Below are positions 14,107-16,086 of a stretch of DNA of 16,086 nt, piece by piece (the stretch's first letter is position 1; each line of letters starts with the position of its first letter). The notes under the pieces were generated by a model, which was given only the letters and a program-made list of their open reading frames with translations, was not told the origin of the DNA and did not search any database. The DNA lies in contig JAOTZA010000038.1 in assembly GCA_029861655.1 (NCBI GenBank), positions 1 through 16,086 on the forward strand, in the 5' to 3' direction. Origin of the DNA: Acidobacteriota bacterium (lineage in GTDB: Bacteria; Acidobacteriota; Thermoanaerobaculia; Multivoradales; JAHEKO01). A program made the translations under genes and the position numbers.

Positions 14107-14343
14107 ATGGCTCGTGACATCTCGAAGGGCTTTGTGATCGTTTCCGATCGCACGTTCCGGCGTATGCAAGGCTCGCAAATGGACCAGCTGGCGCTCGAGA
14201 TGAATCGCCTACTGCGCGACGTGCGTGGACAGCAGCCCGACCTCGCGGACACGACCGCTCTGCGTGACCGCAATATCTGTATCCGGCGGCTGACAGCAGC
14301 GCTCAGTATTCTCCGCGGCATGCGGTCCAAGAGGAGAGGCTGA
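14107..14343 (+). CDS. Small basic protein of unknown function
   Basis: 78 residues starting MARDISKGFVIVSDRTF. It is not recognised. A short strand-like start (GFVIVSDRTFRRM) is followed by two helices: QMDQLALEMNRLLRDVR and, after a Pro/Asp turn, ALRDRNICIRRLTAALSILR, ending in a basic KRRG tail. No membrane segment or Cys cluster is seen (one Cys only). The residue pattern (heptad-like Leu spacing, strong positive charge) looks like a real protein. ATG 14107 is preceded by GGGGGAA twelve bases away; in-frame GTG codons near 14074 are alternatives. It is divergent from the dehydrogenase and lies 35 bases before the CPBP gene, perhaps co-transcribed. Confidence 0.6.
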   Translation: MARDISKGFVIVSDRTFRRMQGSQMDQLALEMNRLLRDVRGQQPDLADTTALRDRNICIRRLTAALSILRGMRSKRRG

Positions 14344-14378
14344 TCGATCCGGGGGGGCTGGTCCGTTTTGTCGGGCCG

Positions 14379-15203
14379 ATGTTGCTGGCGCTTACGGCAG
14401 CGGTTGCTGCCGACCGCCTGATGCTCAGACGCCGGTTGTTGCCGAAGCTCTTCGAGTCGGCCGGGCCGGAGGGCGGTTCGACTTCGCTATTGCTGCCCCG
14501 GGTGAGGCGCCTGGCGGCCACGGGGGTTCTCTTTCTGGTCTTCTGGATCGCTGTTTTCTCACCCCTAGGCTCGCTGGGGTCGGGTCAGACGATTGATGTC
14601 GACCGGCTCCGGACCCCCCAGCTCTTTCTCGTCCATGTACTTCTGATCATGGCAATGGCGGCGTGGTACGCATGCGGTTTTGTGGGTGGATCAGGTGCGA
14701 GGACTTCCTGGTCGGAGCAGTTCGGTTTGCGAACCCAGCAGCCGTTTGCCGAGCTCGGTCTGGGTGTGGTGGCCGGTTTGGTGACCTGGCTCCTCGTGTT
14801 GATCCTTCTCATCGGTGTCGGAGTGGCCATCTGGCTTCTTGGGGGCGCGGACGCCTTACCGCAGGAGGCCCCGGCGATCATTCCCTGGATCGCCGCGTTG
14901 CCGGTCGTCTTGCGCCTTGCGCTCAGTGCCTCAGCGGGTTTCTTCGAGGAGTTCTTTTTTCGCGGTTTTCTACAACCGCGGATTGGCGTCGGTTTCTCGA
15001 CCGCGCTTTTCGTCCTGGCCCATGCCAGCTACGAGCAGCCGATCATGCTCCTCGGTGTCACAGCGCTTTCGCTCATCTTTGCCTTCCTGGTCAGATGGCG
15101 ACAGAGCATCTGGGCGGCTGTCGTCGCGCATGCGGTGTTTGACGCAGTGCAACTCGTTTTCGTCATCCCCGTGGCCCTACGGTTTGCCGAGGCGGCTCCC
15201 TAG
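14379..15203 (+). CDS. CPBP-family intramembrane glutamic endopeptidase
   Basis: 274 residues with about seven hydrophobic segments. The three CPBP (Rce1/Abi) motifs are present in order: EEFFFR (190-195, EExxxR), FVLAH (211-215, FxxxH) and HAVFD (251-255). The last has Asp where many members have Asn. These proteases cut within membranes; in bacteria they serve in peptide maturation, self-immunity or signalling, and the substrate here is unknown. The start is uncertain: ATG 14379 is the first good codon, but the frame stays open upstream through the end of the small gene, and no Shine-Dalgarno fits well. The partner-switching pair starts 39 bases downstream on the same strand. Confidence 0.85.
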   Translation: MLLALTAAVAADRLMLRRRLLPKLFESAGPEGGSTSLLLPRVRRLAATGVLFLVFWIAVFSPLGSLGSGQTIDVDRLRTPQLFLVHVLLIMAMAAWYACGFVGGSGARTSWSEQFGLRTQQPFAELGLGVVAGLVTWLLVLILLIGVGVAIWLLGGADALPQEAPAIIPWIAALPVVLRLALSASAGFFEEFFFRGFLQPRIGVGFSTALFVLAHASYEQPIMLLGVTALSLIFAFLVRWRQSIWAAVVAHAVFDAVQLVFVIPVALRFAEAAP

Positions 15204-15242
15204 CAGCCCACCTTGCCCACGCCCTGGTAGACTCGCCGCCTC

Positions 15243-15710
15243 GTGCAATTAGCCGGTGAAGACTCACAGGTTCACCTCGCGGTGGGCAGCAGGTTCGAGG
15301 ACATCGAACTGGTTCAGATCGTTATCGCCGAGTCGTTGACTCGTCTTCGACTAGATGATGACGAGTCGGAGGACATCGCCCTGGCAGTGCGCGAAGCCGT
15401 GGCCAATGCGATTAAGCACGGGAATCGGGAAAACCCCGACAAACGGGTGGAGGTCGAGGTGCGGCTCGATGGGGTCGAGATCGAGATCAGGGTCACCGAC
15501 GAGGGGCGAGGTTTCAACCCGGCCGGGATCCGCGATCCACGGGAGACCGAGAATCTCTTGCGACCCGATGGTCGCGGGATCTTGTTCATGAGAGAGTTCA
15601 TGGATGACATCGATTACACTTTTCTGGATGAGGGCGGGACGGTCGTGACGCTGCGAAAGCGCCTGGTGTCCTGCTCGAGCGAACCCACAAAGGAGGAAGA
15701 AGTCGAATGA
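15243..15710 (+). CDS. RsbW/SpoIIAB-type serine kinase, anti-sigma-factor family
   Basis: 155 residues forming one GHKL ATPase domain without sensor or dimerisation parts. Seen: the N box REAVANAIKHGN (50-61, Glu51 and Asn55), G1 DEGRGFNP (86-93), and G2 with GRGILFMREF (110-119). The C-terminal tail is acidic (EPTKEEEVE). Proteins of this kind bind a sigma factor or other target and phosphorylate an STAS partner on Ser. The STAS gene follows with an ATGA overlap, so the two are made together. No sigma factor or PP2C phosphatase is in the window. GTG 15243 has no visible ribosome site; a later start is possible. Confidence 0.88.
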   Translation: MQLAGEDSQVHLAVGSRFEDIELVQIVIAESLTRLRLDDDESEDIALAVREAVANAIKHGNRENPDKRVEVEVRLDGVEIEIRVTDEGRGFNPAGIRDPRETENLLRPDGRGILFMREFMDDIDYTFLDEGGTVVTLRKRLVSCSSEPTKEEEVE

Positions 15711-16042
15711 AAATAGACGCGCGGCACGAAAAGGGGGTCACCATTCTGGAGCCCCGCGGGAAGATAACAATCGGTGTTGGCGATGTGGCGTTGCGCAATG
15801 CCGTGGCGGAAGCGCTGACGGCTGGAGCAAGCGACATCCTGGTCAACCTGGAGCACGTGACGACCATTGATTCCTCGGGAATCGGTGAGCTGGTGTCGGC
15901 CTACACAACGGTGACCAACCGCGGCGGCAAGCTCAAGCTGGAGAAGATCCCGCCAAAGGTCAGCGATATCTTGCAGATCACGCAGCTCATCCAGGTTTTC
16001 GAAATCTACGACGATGAGAAAGAGGCGGTCGACTCGTTCTAA
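15707..16042 (+). CDS. STAS-domain anti-anti-sigma factor (RsbV/SpoIIAA type)
   Basis: 111 residues, one STAS domain of standard length. LVNLEHVTTIDSSGIGELV (45-63) holds the DSSG loop at 55-58, whose Ser is the phosphorylation site in SpoIIAA and RsbV. Unphosphorylated, such proteins bind the kinase and free its target. AGGAGG at 15691-15696 lies ten bases before the ATG, inside the kinase gene, and the start overlaps the kinase stop (ATGA). The phosphatase that would reset it is not here. Confidence 0.92.
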   Translation: MKIDARHEKGVTILEPRGKITIGVGDVALRNAVAEALTAGASDILVNLEHVTTIDSSGIGELVSAYTTVTNRGGKLKLEKIPPKVSDILQITQLIQVFEIYDDEKEAVDSF

Positions 16043-16052
16043 CGGCAAGACC

Positions 16053-16086
16053 CTACCCCCAGTACATCTGCTGTAGGTCGTAGCGT
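16053..16086 (-). CDS. C-terminal tail of a convergent gene (partial)
   Basis: On the minus strand one frame reads RYDLQQMYWG and stops at TAG (16053-16055), 10 bases past the STAS stop. The residues look protein-like, but ten codons are too few for certainty. The same bases can form an imperfect hairpin (CCTAC 16052 with GTAGG 16073). Confidence 0.35.
   Translation of the reverse strand, partial: RYDLQQMYWG

Noticed and set aside
15243..15710. GHKL domain as a sensor histidine kinase
   Set aside because: It lacks a phospho-acceptor His/dimerisation domain and is coupled to a STAS gene, which fits RsbW/SpoIIAB.

Overview
The window comes from a GC-rich bacterial chromosome with no phage, transposase, CRISPR, tRNA or rRNA signal that I can see. 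The gene set (HflK/HflC, a PBP4-type peptidase, a DUF4388/PATAN protein, GlpX, a glutaryl-CoA-dehydrogenase-like enzyme, an RsbW/RsbV-type pair) and frequent GTG/TTG starts fit a Gram-negative, aerobic, Acidobacteriota-like heterotroph. That placement is inference from gene style, not from a marker gene.

Layout. 1-74 is the tail of an unidentified plus-strand gene, followed by about 350 bases without a gene. 421-2910 (minus) is a nuclease-helicase fusion: a RecB/Cas4-like PD-(D/E)XK domain joined to an Fe-S XPD/DinG-type helicase. Divergent from it, hflK and hflC (2985-4927, plus) are followed by a D-Ala-D-Ala carboxypeptidase (4976-6466). A minus-strand, lower-GC exported SRPBCC protein (6655-7179) comes next. 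Then a two-gene plus-strand unit (7378-8477) encodes a two-TM SPFH protein and a 58-residue ribbon-helix-helix protein, behind a near-consensus promoter that carries two GATATCAAC copies 21 bp apart. A GlmU-C-terminal-like acyltransferase (8652-9383, minus) is divergent from a 3-methyladenine DNA glycosylase (9596-10210, plus).

From 13951 down to 10269 a minus-strand run looks like one operon: acyl-CoA (glutaryl-CoA-like) dehydrogenase, class II fructose-1,6-bisphosphatase, DUF4388 protein, and a small three-TM protein. On the plus strand from 14107 lie a 78-residue basic protein, a CPBP intramembrane protease, and a translationally coupled serine kinase/STAS partner-switching pair (15243-16042). 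A probable tail of a convergent minus-strand gene occupies the last 34 bases.

Common threads. Membrane quality control is prominent: three SPFH proteins, one NfeD-like small membrane protein and a CPBP protease. DNA maintenance appears twice (nuclease-helicase, alkyl-base glycosylase). Four intergenic gaps share a dispersed repeat. The most promising undescribed unit is the SPFH + RHH pair with its putative autoregulatory operator.
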